From assembly GCA_964582055.1 (NCBI GenBank), contig CAZOPT010000001.1, positions 62,001-126,000 on the forward strand: a stretch of 64,000 nucleotides of DNA. Reading direction: 5' to 3'. The DNA comes from JBKSMP01 sp964582055 (GTDB lineage: Bacteria > Verrucomicrobiota > Verrucomicrobiia > Opitutales > UBA9783). Of the stretch, positions 34,250-42,498 are shown piece by piece (the first letter of the stretch is position 1; each line of letters opens with the position of its first letter). The translations under genes and the position numbers were made by a program. The notes beneath the pieces were generated by a model. It was not told the DNA's origin. It ran no database searches and worked only from the letters and a program-made list of their open reading frames with translations.

Positions 34250-35611
34250 TTAAGCTCTACGGTGTTTTTTGTTGGAAGCAGTAAGTGCGAAGAAAAATCC
34301 ACCGATAAAAGAGGCGAATACGAAAGATAAAAGGACTGCATTCCAACCCCATAATTTACTTATAAAAGCAATACCAATGCCACCAAAACTTCCGGCCATA
34401 TACCCAACCGTTCCTGTAAGACCTGTAGCAGCAGCAGCAGCTTTTTTAGAACCAAACTCCGCACCGGAAAGTCCTCCCAGTGTTTGTGGTCCATAAAGCA
34501 AAAATCCTATGATACACCAAAAAGTATAATCAATAACAGGATGATTAATGAGAGCCACCAAAAATTTATCTTGAATAAGAGTGGTATGAAACATCCAATA
34601 AACGGCTAAGATAATACCTAAAAGGATCATCATGTAAGCTCCACAAATGCCGCGACGTTTTGGCATAAAACGGTCTGTAAACCAACCAACAAAAAGTCCA
34701 CCGAGAAGTCCACCGGCTTCCATCATAGAGGTTTTACAGCCTGCTGTAACAACGCCGCAGTTTTGACTTTGTGCGATCATAACAGGGGCCCAACAGAACA
34801 ATCCCAAACGTACGAAATAAACAAAGAAATTTGCAATACACACCATCCATAGACGATAATTAAAGAGGATATGTTGGCGCATCATTTGCATAAAAGATTC
34901 TTTATTTTCATCAATAGGCAGGATTTCCATTTTTTGAGGAGAAATGCCTTCAAATTCTTCAACAGAAGGTAATCCAATCGATTCAGGCGTGTCACGTAGA
35001 CGGTCCCATAACCAAATTGAAAGTAGTAAGCAAACACATCCTGGAACGATGAATAAATAGCGCCAATTATAATGTGCTAAGAGCCAAGCCCCACCCATTA
35101 GGATAATAATAGCACCAATTTGGTGAGAAGCATTTACAATTCCCCAACGTGTACCAAGTTGTCTTGGGCCAAACCATTGTGTAAGCGTTCGAGAAACCGA
35201 AGGCCAACCCATTGATTGAAAACAAGCATTGATTGCATAAACGGATCCAAATAAAAACGCAGAATTACAACAACCTGCAATAAGACTTGTGATAGATGCA
35301 AACGCCAAACCAATAGGCATAAATAAGCGTGCACTGGAACGATCACAGAGCGCACCTGCAATAAACTTAAACGTTCCATAAATAAGCGTAAATGCAGTGA
35401 AAGCCCAACCAATGACTTCCATACTAAAAGGAAATTTATCAGAAGCTTTAGCAACTACGAAGTTTTGACGTACCATGTAAAAAGCGGCGTATCCAATAAT
35501 AAGCGCATATGTCAATCTAAACCGCCAATAGGCATATCGACGACTTGTCGAAGATTGTGTTTCAAAAACATTGCTTACAGGTCCATAAGAAGGTGTAATA
35601 TCTTGTGACAT
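34250..35611 (-). CDS. uhpC: UhpC/GlpT-type organophosphate:phosphate antiporter (MFS)
   Basis: A 453-residue membrane protein with about 12 helices. The ATG at 35611 is preceded by AAAGGA at good spacing, which decides the start over the TTG at 35632. The N-terminal RLTYALIIGYAAFYMVRQNF and the loop CDRSSARLFM match the organophosphate:phosphate antiporter family; NACFQSMGWPSVSRTLTQWF is typical of UhpC/UhpT/GlpT. Chlamydial UhpC imports glucose 6-phosphate, and the nearby glgC, malQ and glmS all use hexose phosphates, so a hexose phosphate is the likely substrate. Whether it transports or senses (as in E. coli UhpC) cannot be read from sequence; no uhpAB is present. Confidence 0.85.
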   Translation of the reverse strand: MSQDITPSYGPVSNVFETQSSTSRRYAYWRFRLTYALIIGYAAFYMVRQNFVVAKASDKFPFSMEVIGWAFTAFTLIYGTFKFIAGALCDRSSARLFMPIGLAFASITSLIAGCCNSAFLFGSVYAINACFQSMGWPSVSRTLTQWFGPRQLGTRWGIVNASHQIGAIIILMGGAWLLAHYNWRYLFIVPGCVCLLLSIWLWDRLRDTPESIGLPSVEEFEGISPQKMEILPIDENKESFMQMMRQHILFNYRLWMVCIANFFVYFVRLGLFCWAPVMIAQSQNCGVVTAGCKTSMMEAGGLLGGLFVGWFTDRFMPKRRGICGAYMMILLGIILAVYWMFHTTLIQDKFLVALINHPVIDYTFWCIIGFLLYGPQTLGGLSGAEFGSKKAAAAATGLTGTVGYMAGSFGGIGIAFISKLWGWNAVLLSFVFASFIGGFFFALTASNKKHRRA

Positions 35612-35652
35612 TTCGTTTCCTTTTTCTTTCAACTCAAAAACTTATTAGTGTT

Positions 35653-35682
35653 TTATCATGCATAAAGATTTTGTTTTGCCAA
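35653..35682 (-). promoter_or_regulatory. Candidate promoter for uhpC
   Basis: On the - strand TTGGCA (35677-35682) and TGATAA (35653-35658) are separated by 18 bases, about 40 bases upstream of the uhpC ATG. Confidence 0.4.
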
Positions 35683-35853
35683 CCTTTTATTTGCTTTATT
35701 TCAAAAAAACAGTTAAATACTTTGTAAAAAATATAATAAAAACTCTACAAGGTTGCATGAATCCTGCAAAAACAGTTGTTGTTATCTTGGGCTTTCTTTT
35801 GTATTGTATCTTTTGTAAATGCATATTTTTAAGAGTTTTTTGGAGATGTTTTT

Positions 35854-36657
35854 TCAAAAATTCCATCCCTCAAAAATATAAAATATTACAGCAATTGAGA
35901 GAAATGGACCAAAAGGAACACATTTATCGCGAATGGCTAACGGTTTTTTTTGTGTAATCCACTGCACAAGGCCCCAAGCAAATACAACAATAGTTCCAAT
36001 AACGGCACCCCCTAAAATGCTGAATAAGCATCCTTTCCAACCACAAAAAGCACCGATGCATCCAACTAATTTGATATCTCCAAATCCCATGGCTTCTTTT
36101 TTTAGGAAAAATTCCACAAAACTAATAAAACAAACCAATCCTCCCATACCCCAACAAATACCTTGAATACTTGCCAACATTCCTTGAAATGCATCACATT
36201 CGGCATGCAGTTTAGGGAAAAAATAACTCATCAAAATGCCAATAACGATGCCTAATAATGTAATTTCGTCAGGTATAAGCATCGTATCTAAATCGGTCCA
36301 AAAAGCAACCCACAGCAAGCATAACAAGATAAAATAAGGCCAAAATAAATCTTTATGAAACCAATAAATTACAATGGCCAACAGTCCAACAAAAATTTCA
36401 GAAAAAAAATAACGAATGGAAATTCTTTTGCCACAACAAGCACTTTTCCCTCTTAGAAATAACCAAGCTAGGATAGGGATGTTCAAATACCATGGAATTT
36501 TTTTTTTGCAATGAGGGCAGTAAGAAGCTGGATATATAACTGATTGTTCTTTGGGTAACCGCTCAATACAAACTGAAAGAAAACTTCCTATGCAACTTCC
36601 AAAAACAAGTAAAACTAATAAAATGCATCCTATAGGCCACACATCCATGTTTATCAT
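35854..36657 (-). CDS. Prepilin peptidase / methyltransferase (PilD/GspO)
   Basis: A 267-residue polytopic membrane protease that removes prepilin leaders. The N-terminal domain has YCPHCKKKIPWYLNIPILAW with C47 and C50, then C74-C75 in SACCGKRIS (the second pair is adjacent, not CxxC as usual). The two catalytic aspartates are visible: one in TDLDTMLIPDEITL and one in the GxGD motif as GFGDIKLVG. Signature helices follow. The adjacent secretin and ATPases make this the processing enzyme of that machine. Confidence 0.9.
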   Translation of the reverse strand: MINMDVWPIGCILLVLLVFGSCIGSFLSVCIERLPKEQSVIYPASYCPHCKKKIPWYLNIPILAWLFLRGKSACCGKRISIRYFFSEIFVGLLAIVIYWFHKDLFWPYFILLCLLWVAFWTDLDTMLIPDEITLLGIVIGILMSYFFPKLHAECDAFQGMLASIQGICWGMGGLVCFISFVEFFLKKEAMGFGDIKLVGCIGAFCGWKGCLFSILGGAVIGTIVVFAWGLVQWITQKKPLAIRDKCVPFGPFLSIAVIFYIFEGWNF

Positions 36658-36685
36658 TTTCTCACAAAAAACCTTATTCTACAAG

Positions 36686-36711
36686 TAGTTTTTCTAAAAA
36701 TTAGAAAACTA
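36686..36711. terminator. Hairpin downstream of the Nudix gene
   Basis: TAGTTTTTCTAA (36686-36697) and TTAGAAAACTA (36701-36711) pair with one bulged T around AAA, 11 bases beyond the stop of the tandem Nudix gene and shortly before the peptidase start. The same structure is followed by AAAACTTTTT on the + strand. Confidence 0.5.
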
Positions 36712-36721
36712 AAACTTTTTA

Positions 36722-37939
36722 TTACGGATTGTGTAATTGCTGATGGAATGAACCTTCACGCCAAACAAGATAATCTCTTAAAATTTCTGCATGATCGAAG
36801 GCAAGTTCACTCCATGGAATTTTGTCGAGAGGACAGACCCAAAGTTTTGCTGCATCTGAACCGGCCTGTGGAATAACATTATCACAACGGGAAATATGAA
36901 CAGCATCAATGCAACGTCTGCGAGGATCCCGATTAATAGAATCATAAACTCGGAATTGTTTAATGTCAGTTAGATCCAAGTTGCATTCTTCTTTCATTTC
37001 GCGTTTAGCAGTATATTGGACGGTTTCTCCATATTGAACAGGTCCACCTGGAAGTGCTTTACCGTAAGGTTCTAAACCACGTTCGATCATTACAATACCT
37101 TTAAAGACATTTTTTTCGTAAACTTCAATGATAACTGTCGTTGCTAAAAATGGAGGCCTATAAGCATTTTTAGAAATCTCTTTAAGATCTTTTTCTTCGC
37201 GTTCTTTTTTATCAGTAATAGCCGGAAAACTTAAGTCGTTTTTCAATTCTTTATTGTCCTTGCTTAATTCAAATTCTAAAAAATCTTTTAAAATTTGAGC
37301 ATGGTCAAAAGCCAAACGATCCCATGGAATTTCATTAATAGGACAAATAAAAGCATGCTTAGCATCGGTTCCTGCAGAAAGAATGGATTCTGTACATTGA
37401 GCTATAAAGACGATGTCGATCATATGGGTTCTTGGATCTCGATCTGAATTTGAATAAACATGGAATTGCTTCATATTTTGAATGTTTAAACCGCATTCAT
37501 CACGAGCTGTTCTGACAACACAATCTTCACATGTTTCTTCATAGCGAATAATGCCACCTGGAATTGCTTTTCCCAAAGGAGGACGTCCACGTTCAATTAA
37601 AACAATTCCCACGAACTTACCTTGATTGTAAACTTTGATAATCACGGAACTTGCTAAAGATGGTGTTTTCTTGAAAACACGTTCATCAAAAGAACCCTTA
37701 TTGTTGTCGGAAATTTTATGTTCTTCTGTTTGTAAAATTTTGTCTTTTGCTTTTGAATTTTTTGATCTCGAAGGAATGGCATCTTTTGTTTCGACACTTG
37801 CAGTTATGATTTTCTGATTTTCGCTTGTTGCAACTGCTTGAGACGACTTTTCAGAAATTGTTTTTGCTTTTACGTCATTCGTAAAACCATAATTAACCGA
37901 TAACGAAAATACAAGTAGCGTACCAATAACCTTCCACAT
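36722..37939 (-). CDS. Exported protein with two tandem Nudix domains
   Basis: A 405-residue protein. The ATG at 37939 gives a good signal peptide (MWKVIGTLLVFSLSVNYGF), so the protein is probably exported; a TTG at 37975 would add twelve residues. A charged, low-complexity linker follows. Two Nudix domains (about residues 100-235 and 265-400) share many identities, such as IERG..P.GKA.PGG and RDPR, and the end FDHA.IL.D. Box 1 is GGIIRYEETCEDC then VVRTARDECGL, with Thr for the first Glu of the REUXEE signature. Box 2 has REMKEECNL and is complete except Asn for Gly. Nudix enzymes cleave nucleoside diphosphate derivatives, normally in the cytoplasm. The substrate is unknown. Confidence 0.8.
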   Translation of the reverse strand: MWKVIGTLLVFSLSVNYGFTNDVKAKTISEKSSQAVATSENQKIITASVETKDAIPSRSKNSKAKDKILQTEEHKISDNNKGSFDERVFKKTPSLASSVIIKVYNQGKFVGIVLIERGRPPLGKAIPGGIIRYEETCEDCVVRTARDECGLNIQNMKQFHVYSNSDRDPRTHMIDIVFIAQCTESILSAGTDAKHAFICPINEIPWDRLAFDHAQILKDFLEFELSKDNKELKNDLSFPAITDKKEREEKDLKEISKNAYRPPFLATTVIIEVYEKNVFKGIVMIERGLEPYGKALPGGPVQYGETVQYTAKREMKEECNLDLTDIKQFRVYDSINRDPRRRCIDAVHISRCDNVIPQAGSDAAKLWVCPLDKIPWSELAFDHAEILRDYLVWREGSFHQQLHNP

Positions 37940-37982
37940 ATTTTTATTTGTAGATTTATAAAAATAAAATGGCAATCATTTT

Positions 37983-39110
37983 TTAGAAAAATTTTTCTAT
38001 TTTATTTTTTGTTTTATCTGTAGAAATCCACTGAAAGTTTGGCGAATTGTTTTTACAATTAGCATCCCAGGATTGATGTATTTGCAGCTGAATGTTATCC
38101 TTAAAAAGATTGAAGTCGATTCCTAATTCATGGCAACGCATTACAACACGGTCGATATGTTGGGCATGTAATGTCGCAATAACCAGGTATCCCGATAAAC
38201 AAGCGTAAAAAGCTGCTTTTGCAGTTTCGTTATCTCTAATTTCTCCGATGAGAATAACATTAGGATCTTGTCGTAATATAGCTTTTAAACCGTTTTCAAA
38301 TGTATATCCAGCTTTTGTATCTACTTCTGTCTGCGTCCAATCATCGATCTCAGCTTCAATAGGGTCTTCCAGAGAAATCACTTTTAACCCTTTTTGACAA
38401 AGTAATTTCCCCAAAGCATATAGGGTTGTTGTTTTGCCGCTTCCTGTGGTCCCAGAGATAAGAATCATACCATTTAGTTCCAGTTTATGATCAATAAAAT
38501 GGAGCAAATTATTCGGTAATCCTAATGTTTTTATCGAAAAAGGAAACAAATCTTCACTTAATAAGCGCAAAACCAAACTTTGTGTAACTGTACTTGCAAG
38601 ATAAGATAAGCGACAAAATAAAATTTTATTTTCATATTCATAACGAAAATGTCCTTCTTGAGGACGACGCGTTATATCAAAATTTAAGTGAGCTAAAACC
38701 AAAAAACTTTTCAATAAATGCTCACCAACGTTAAATGTAAAAGTTTCATTTCCAACCCAAGTTCGTTTGCTTTTAAATTTTAAGACAGCTTTTTCGGGGT
38801 AAATCGTTAAATAAATATCTGAAGCCTGTAATTGATAAGCTTTCCCTAAGACAGAATGTAGAAGTGTGTTTTTGTAAAAAACGCAAGTTTCTGTATTTAA
38901 AAGCGTATTTGTAGGACCTACATAAACATGTAATTGACAGCCTAGGATTTGTTCAAGCCTTTCAATGTAATTTTGAGGTAAAGACTTATCAATACCTAAA
39001 ATACTAACTTTAGGTGCTATTTCACTATAATACCATCCTTGTTTATGAATAAAACGAAGAACACTTTCTTGCGATTTACCTTTAAGCCTTATGAGGGCAT
39101 GCTGCTGCAT
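37983..39110 (-). CDS. GspE/PilB-like secretion ATPase, copy A
   Basis: An ATPase that would drive pilus or pseudopilus assembly at the inner membrane. I start it at the ATG at 39110, preceded by AGAAGGA, giving 375 residues and an overlap of 29 bases with the fmdB-like gene; ATGs farther upstream would overlap that gene much more. Walker A is ISGTTGSGKTTTL, the Asp box is VISLEDPIEAE, Walker B is NVILIGEIRD and the His box IATLHAQH. It lacks the tetracysteine zinc motif seen in most GspE and is shorter (PilT-like length), but the EDPIEAE..D and DWTQTEVD segments fit GspE/PilB. Confidence 0.85.
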   Translation of the reverse strand: MQQHALIRLKGKSQESVLRFIHKQGWYYSEIAPKVSILGIDKSLPQNYIERLEQILGCQLHVYVGPTNTLLNTETCVFYKNTLLHSVLGKAYQLQASDIYLTIYPEKAVLKFKSKRTWVGNETFTFNVGEHLLKSFLVLAHLNFDITRRPQEGHFRYEYENKILFCRLSYLASTVTQSLVLRLLSEDLFPFSIKTLGLPNNLLHFIDHKLELNGMILISGTTGSGKTTTLYALGKLLCQKGLKVISLEDPIEAEIDDWTQTEVDTKAGYTFENGLKAILRQDPNVILIGEIRDNETAKAAFYACLSGYLVIATLHAQHIDRVVMRCHELGIDFNLFKDNIQLQIHQSWDANCKNNSPNFQWISTDKTKNKIEKFF

Positions 39111-39327
39111 TTTCCTTCTTAGGACATTGATCGCACTTTGAAGAATGTTTATAGTCCGTTTCATAAAACCCATGTCCTTTGAAAATAAGTCCTGCCCCTT
39201 CTCCTATTTTTCGATGTAATGTTGGTTTTTGGCAATAAGGACAAATTGTTTTTGCAGGTTCTTTTATGGAATGAAATATTTCCAATGTTTTTCCGCATGA
39301 ACTACAACTGTAATCATAGGTTGGCAT
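39082..39327 (-). CDS. FmdB-family zinc-ribbon protein
   Basis: An 81-residue protein beginning MPTYDYSCSSCGKTLEIFHS, the classical FmdB start ('MPtYeY.C..CG..fe...s'). The second zinc pair is CPYCQKPTLHRKI, followed by GAGLIFKGHGFYETDYK, also a family hallmark. Two further CxxC-like groups (CDQCPKKE and a final AACPHK) resemble the C-terminal extension seen in many FmdB proteins. The role is regulatory in a few cases but unknown in general. It lies upstream of the ATPase and overlaps it. Confidence 0.88.
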   Translation of the reverse strand: MPTYDYSCSSCGKTLEIFHSIKEPAKTICPYCQKPTLHRKIGEGAGLIFKGHGFYETDYKHSSKCDQCPKKENAAACPHKA

Positions 39328-39460
39328 AATTTTATTATTTTACAATCATTTGCGACTATCTTGGCAAGCTCTTTTTAAAAATTTCTTATTTTTCGCTTGT
39401 AGAAAAGAGTTTTTATTGGTAAGCCTATTAACAGTAGGGCATAAAAATGTCAGGTGTCAC

Positions 39461-41155
39461 GTGAATAATTTAAGTAATAATAAAGCTAACAAGGCGTATT
39501 GGACGCTACTTATTATTTTTTTCTTGTTTTTAAAATTGTTAAGAGCAGATGAACGTAAAGAGGTTCATGAAACGCTCTTGCAAGGTATTCAAGAATCTTG
39601 GCCGGTACCTAAACCTACAGAAGTAGCTATTACTGGTGAACTTAGTGATGTTGACAAAAATCCTTGCGGAAATCAGTCTCTAAGTGAACAATTAGCCCGT
39701 ATCATTATTCCGAAAGTCAACTTAAGTCAATTGCCATTGTCAAAAGCATTGACGTTTTTAACAGAGTTTTCTAGCGTTTACGATTTAGAAGGTAAGGGGG
39801 TTAGTTTTGTGCTTATCGATCCTGATCATAAAGATCCTTATATTGACCTCAATGTGCAATCTTTATCCTTGGAAAAAATCTTGCGTTATATTTGTGAAAT
39901 GACGCACTTTTCCTTTCAAATTGAAGGAAATATTGTTGTTTTTCGAGATGGTACCAAACGAACGTTAGATTTGCGTACACAAGTTTTTCCAGTATCTCGC
40001 GGAAGTGTTTTGCAGATTTTGAATTATGCGCAGCCTTCTGCAGAAGAAAAATCTCTTTCAGACGAAGCTTTACTCAAGGAGTTTTTTGGAAAAATTGGCA
40101 TTTCGTGGACTGAAGAAGGTGTTGGATTTGCTTATGATGGATGTCGAATTGTTGCAACACATTATCCTGATGTTTTATGTCGTATTCAAGCGCTACTTCA
40201 ACAGTATAAACCTTTGCCTCAGGTTGCCATTGAAACTAAATTTTTAGATATTCAACAAGGTATTTTGGAAGAACTTGGTTTACGTTGGAATTCAGGTAAG
40301 AACAACAATGTTACAGTCGATACAACGACAACTTTGCGTCCTTTATCACGACTTGATAGTATCAAGTGGACAAGTGAAGCAAGCCGTGAAAATACCACAT
40401 CTGCTATTCCTAAATTTCCTAATGCACTTGATTTTGGTAATAATGTAGCGTCATTTTTAGATGTCAATACAATCCTTAATCGCTATCAAATGCAATTTAT
40501 TTTGCGCGCGATTGAACAACGTTCAGATTCAGACCTCATGAGCACTCCAAAAGTAACGGTTTTGTCGGGTAGAAAAGCAGAAATTGTTATTGCTCAAGAG
40601 TTACGTTATCCAGAAAGTTTTCGTGATGGCCGTGCTGAAGTGGGAAGTAAACATTCGGATGCATCATCGGCTGGAACGGCCATCATTGCAGGGGTTCCTG
40701 AAAACTTTGTTACACGTAATGTCGGTGTTGAAATGAGCGTTGTTCCTTTAGTTGAAAGCAATGAGCGTATTCATTTGTCGCTCGAACCTTGTGTTACCGA
40801 ATTGGAAGGGTTTGTTCCTTATGGAGGTAGTAATATTATAACGTATGGGGCAAATGTTACATCCTACGATTCTGGCTATTATCAGCCTGTTTTTTCAACT
40901 CGACGTATTAAAACCGAAGTTTCTCTAGCCAACGGTGCTACATTAGTTATGGGAGGCTTAACACGCGAAGAAGTTAAGGAAACGAAAGATAAAGTACCGA
41001 TTTTTGGTAATATTCCTCTTATAGGAAAATTGTTTACATCAAAGGGTCAAACGGCTCAAAAACGTAATTTGTTGATTTTTGTGACTGCAAATTTGTTGAA
41101 TGAAGATGGAAAAACTTTTGTCACACCAGAGCTACCGACACAGCAAACGTTCTAG
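39461..41155 (+). CDS. Type II secretion / type IV pilus secretin
   Basis: An outer-membrane channel protein. The GTG at 39461 gives 564 residues and a signal-like N-terminus (AYWTLLIIFFLFLKLLRAD); TTG at 39350 would add 37 residues. The N0-type domain (about 60-150) contains the PVC-typical 'l.eAl.fl...s...D..gkGV.fvl.d'. The secretin core (about 270-540) has VEMSVVPLVESNERIHLSLEP and ends with GATLVMGGLTREEVKETKDKVPIFGNIPLIGKLF. This 'vPlLGdiPllG.LF' form is a hallmark of secretins. It may form the pore for the set of ATPases and prepilin peptidase around it. Confidence 0.88.
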   Translation: MNNLSNNKANKAYWTLLIIFFLFLKLLRADERKEVHETLLQGIQESWPVPKPTEVAITGELSDVDKNPCGNQSLSEQLARIIIPKVNLSQLPLSKALTFLTEFSSVYDLEGKGVSFVLIDPDHKDPYIDLNVQSLSLEKILRYICEMTHFSFQIEGNIVVFRDGTKRTLDLRTQVFPVSRGSVLQILNYAQPSAEEKSLSDEALLKEFFGKIGISWTEEGVGFAYDGCRIVATHYPDVLCRIQALLQQYKPLPQVAIETKFLDIQQGILEELGLRWNSGKNNNVTVDTTTTLRPLSRLDSIKWTSEASRENTTSAIPKFPNALDFGNNVASFLDVNTILNRYQMQFILRAIEQRSDSDLMSTPKVTVLSGRKAEIVIAQELRYPESFRDGRAEVGSKHSDASSAGTAIIAGVPENFVTRNVGVEMSVVPLVESNERIHLSLEPCVTELEGFVPYGGSNIITYGANVTSYDSGYYQPVFSTRRIKTEVSLANGATLVMGGLTREEVKETKDKVPIFGNIPLIGKLFTSKGQTAQKRNLLIFVTANLLNEDGKTFVTPELPTQQTF

Positions 41156-42497
41156 TCCTTTTCAAGGTAATCTTACGTTTACGGTTTTGTGTCTCATTGC
41201 GCTTAGTTGTGGAATTGCTGCGCTTTCTTTAAAAAACAACCAGTACAAACGCTATTGTCAACGAATACATCGTAATTATTTTGATGAAAAACAGGCATTA
41301 GAACTCTGTTTTGCGGCCTTTAAAAAATTGAAAGAAGCCGCTACTAAAGATGCAGTTATTACTTATGAAAAAGAAGGAAAAATCCATTTTGTAGATGCTA
41401 TTAGCAAAGAAGATTTAGTGAATTTAGACGAAATTCTTTTTGAAAATTCTGCAAAAATTTCTGTTTTCTCAGATCCTGAGGCGAAAAATTACATTCCTTG
41501 TTTACCCCAATCAGAAGGTGTTCGACAAACACTTGAAGAGCTTTTTCAACAAGAAATACGTCCAGAACCTCTAAAAAATAATTACCCGCTTATTCGAAAT
41601 CGTTGGTTTTCTTTAAAAAATAATACTGCTTTAGATGCTAGCCTTTTTGAGCCTTATTTAAAAGCTTGGGATAAACTTGATAATCAATTAAAATTAACCT
41701 TCTTAAATCCTTTCGATCGATCATTAAAGAGAAAGTTCAATCTAACCGTAACATGTAATGTATCAGATGAAGTAATGTCGCCTAAATCTCCAGTTTTTGA
41801 CTGCTCTTTAAAACCGGGTGAGTCTGTTTTTCATAACGTAGAAATAAAAACAGAAAAAAATTTTTCAAATTTTACCATTTGTTATGGTACAATTTCGGTT
41901 GAAAAAACTTTAAGATCTGAGTCATCTAGAAAAACAACTCCTAAATGGAGGAGGCTATCGCCTCCTGCACCTGAACCTATAAAACTCAAAGAGATTATCG
42001 ATAAAATTTATTTTAAGACGCAAACGCCGCTACAATGTTTGAATACATGTTTGTTTTTTCATGAGACTTTAGAGCCAATAGTTGCATTTGGGAAAAAGGA
42101 TGAAATCAATAAATATTTTTGGAATAATGTTCTTTTTGATAAATCTGCAGTTTATTTTAACTTAAATGCGAACGAGGTACAATTAAAACAAAAATTGGAG
42201 GGCTTGTTCGAAGAATCTGTTGTTAAAATGTTATGTGAAGATATTTTAAAAAGCCAACCTTTTTATGATATTTATTCGTTTACTTCTAAGCTTTCTCAAG
42301 ATTTGGCGAGCCATTGGAATGCATTGGACAGTCTTCCTATTTTTGTGTTACGTGAGGAGAGTTTTATCATTGAAGCGCAACTTAAAAGTCTTCAAAAAAA
42401 TGTCTTCATACGATGTCGTTTATGGGTTCATCGTGAGATAAAATCGGATAAAGAGCGTGAGTGGAGTATAGACCAAATCGAATATAAACGATTTTAA
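41100..42497 (+). CDS. Unknown single-helix membrane protein linked to secretin
   Basis: A 465-residue protein whose start lies 56 bases inside the secretin gene. It has one membrane helix near residues 25-46 (LTFTVLCLIALSCGIAALSL), preceded by a basic N-terminus, then an extra-cytoplasmic region. The form 'basic stretch, helix, then long-helix region' resembles minor pseudopilins (GspK-like) or the PVC 'Verru_Chthon cassette' proteins, and the ending (FIRCRLWVHREIKSDKEREW) recalls the closing beta strands of GspK. I do not see the classical prepilin cleavage signal GFTLLE. The role is inferred from its neighbours. Confidence 0.6.
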   Translation: MKMEKLLSHQSYRHSKRSSPFQGNLTFTVLCLIALSCGIAALSLKNNQYKRYCQRIHRNYFDEKQALELCFAAFKKLKEAATKDAVITYEKEGKIHFVDAISKEDLVNLDEILFENSAKISVFSDPEAKNYIPCLPQSEGVRQTLEELFQQEIRPEPLKNNYPLIRNRWFSLKNNTALDASLFEPYLKAWDKLDNQLKLTFLNPFDRSLKRKFNLTVTCNVSDEVMSPKSPVFDCSLKPGESVFHNVEIKTEKNFSNFTICYGTISVEKTLRSESSRKTTPKWRRLSPPAPEPIKLKEIIDKIYFKTQTPLQCLNTCLFFHETLEPIVAFGKKDEINKYFWNNVLFDKSAVYFNLNANEVQLKQKLEGLFEESVVKMLCEDILKSQPFYDIYSFTSKLSQDLASHWNALDSLPIFVLREESFIIEAQLKSLQKNVFIRCRLWVHREIKSDKEREWSIDQIEYKRF

Positions 42498-42498
42498 T

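Noticed and set aside
35658..35957. A 99-residue frame on the + strand with a hydrophobic stretch
   Set aside because: Its last third is antisense to the well-supported prepilin peptidase and its composition is that of AT-rich spacer DNA; the AAGG before the ATG at 35757 is not enough.
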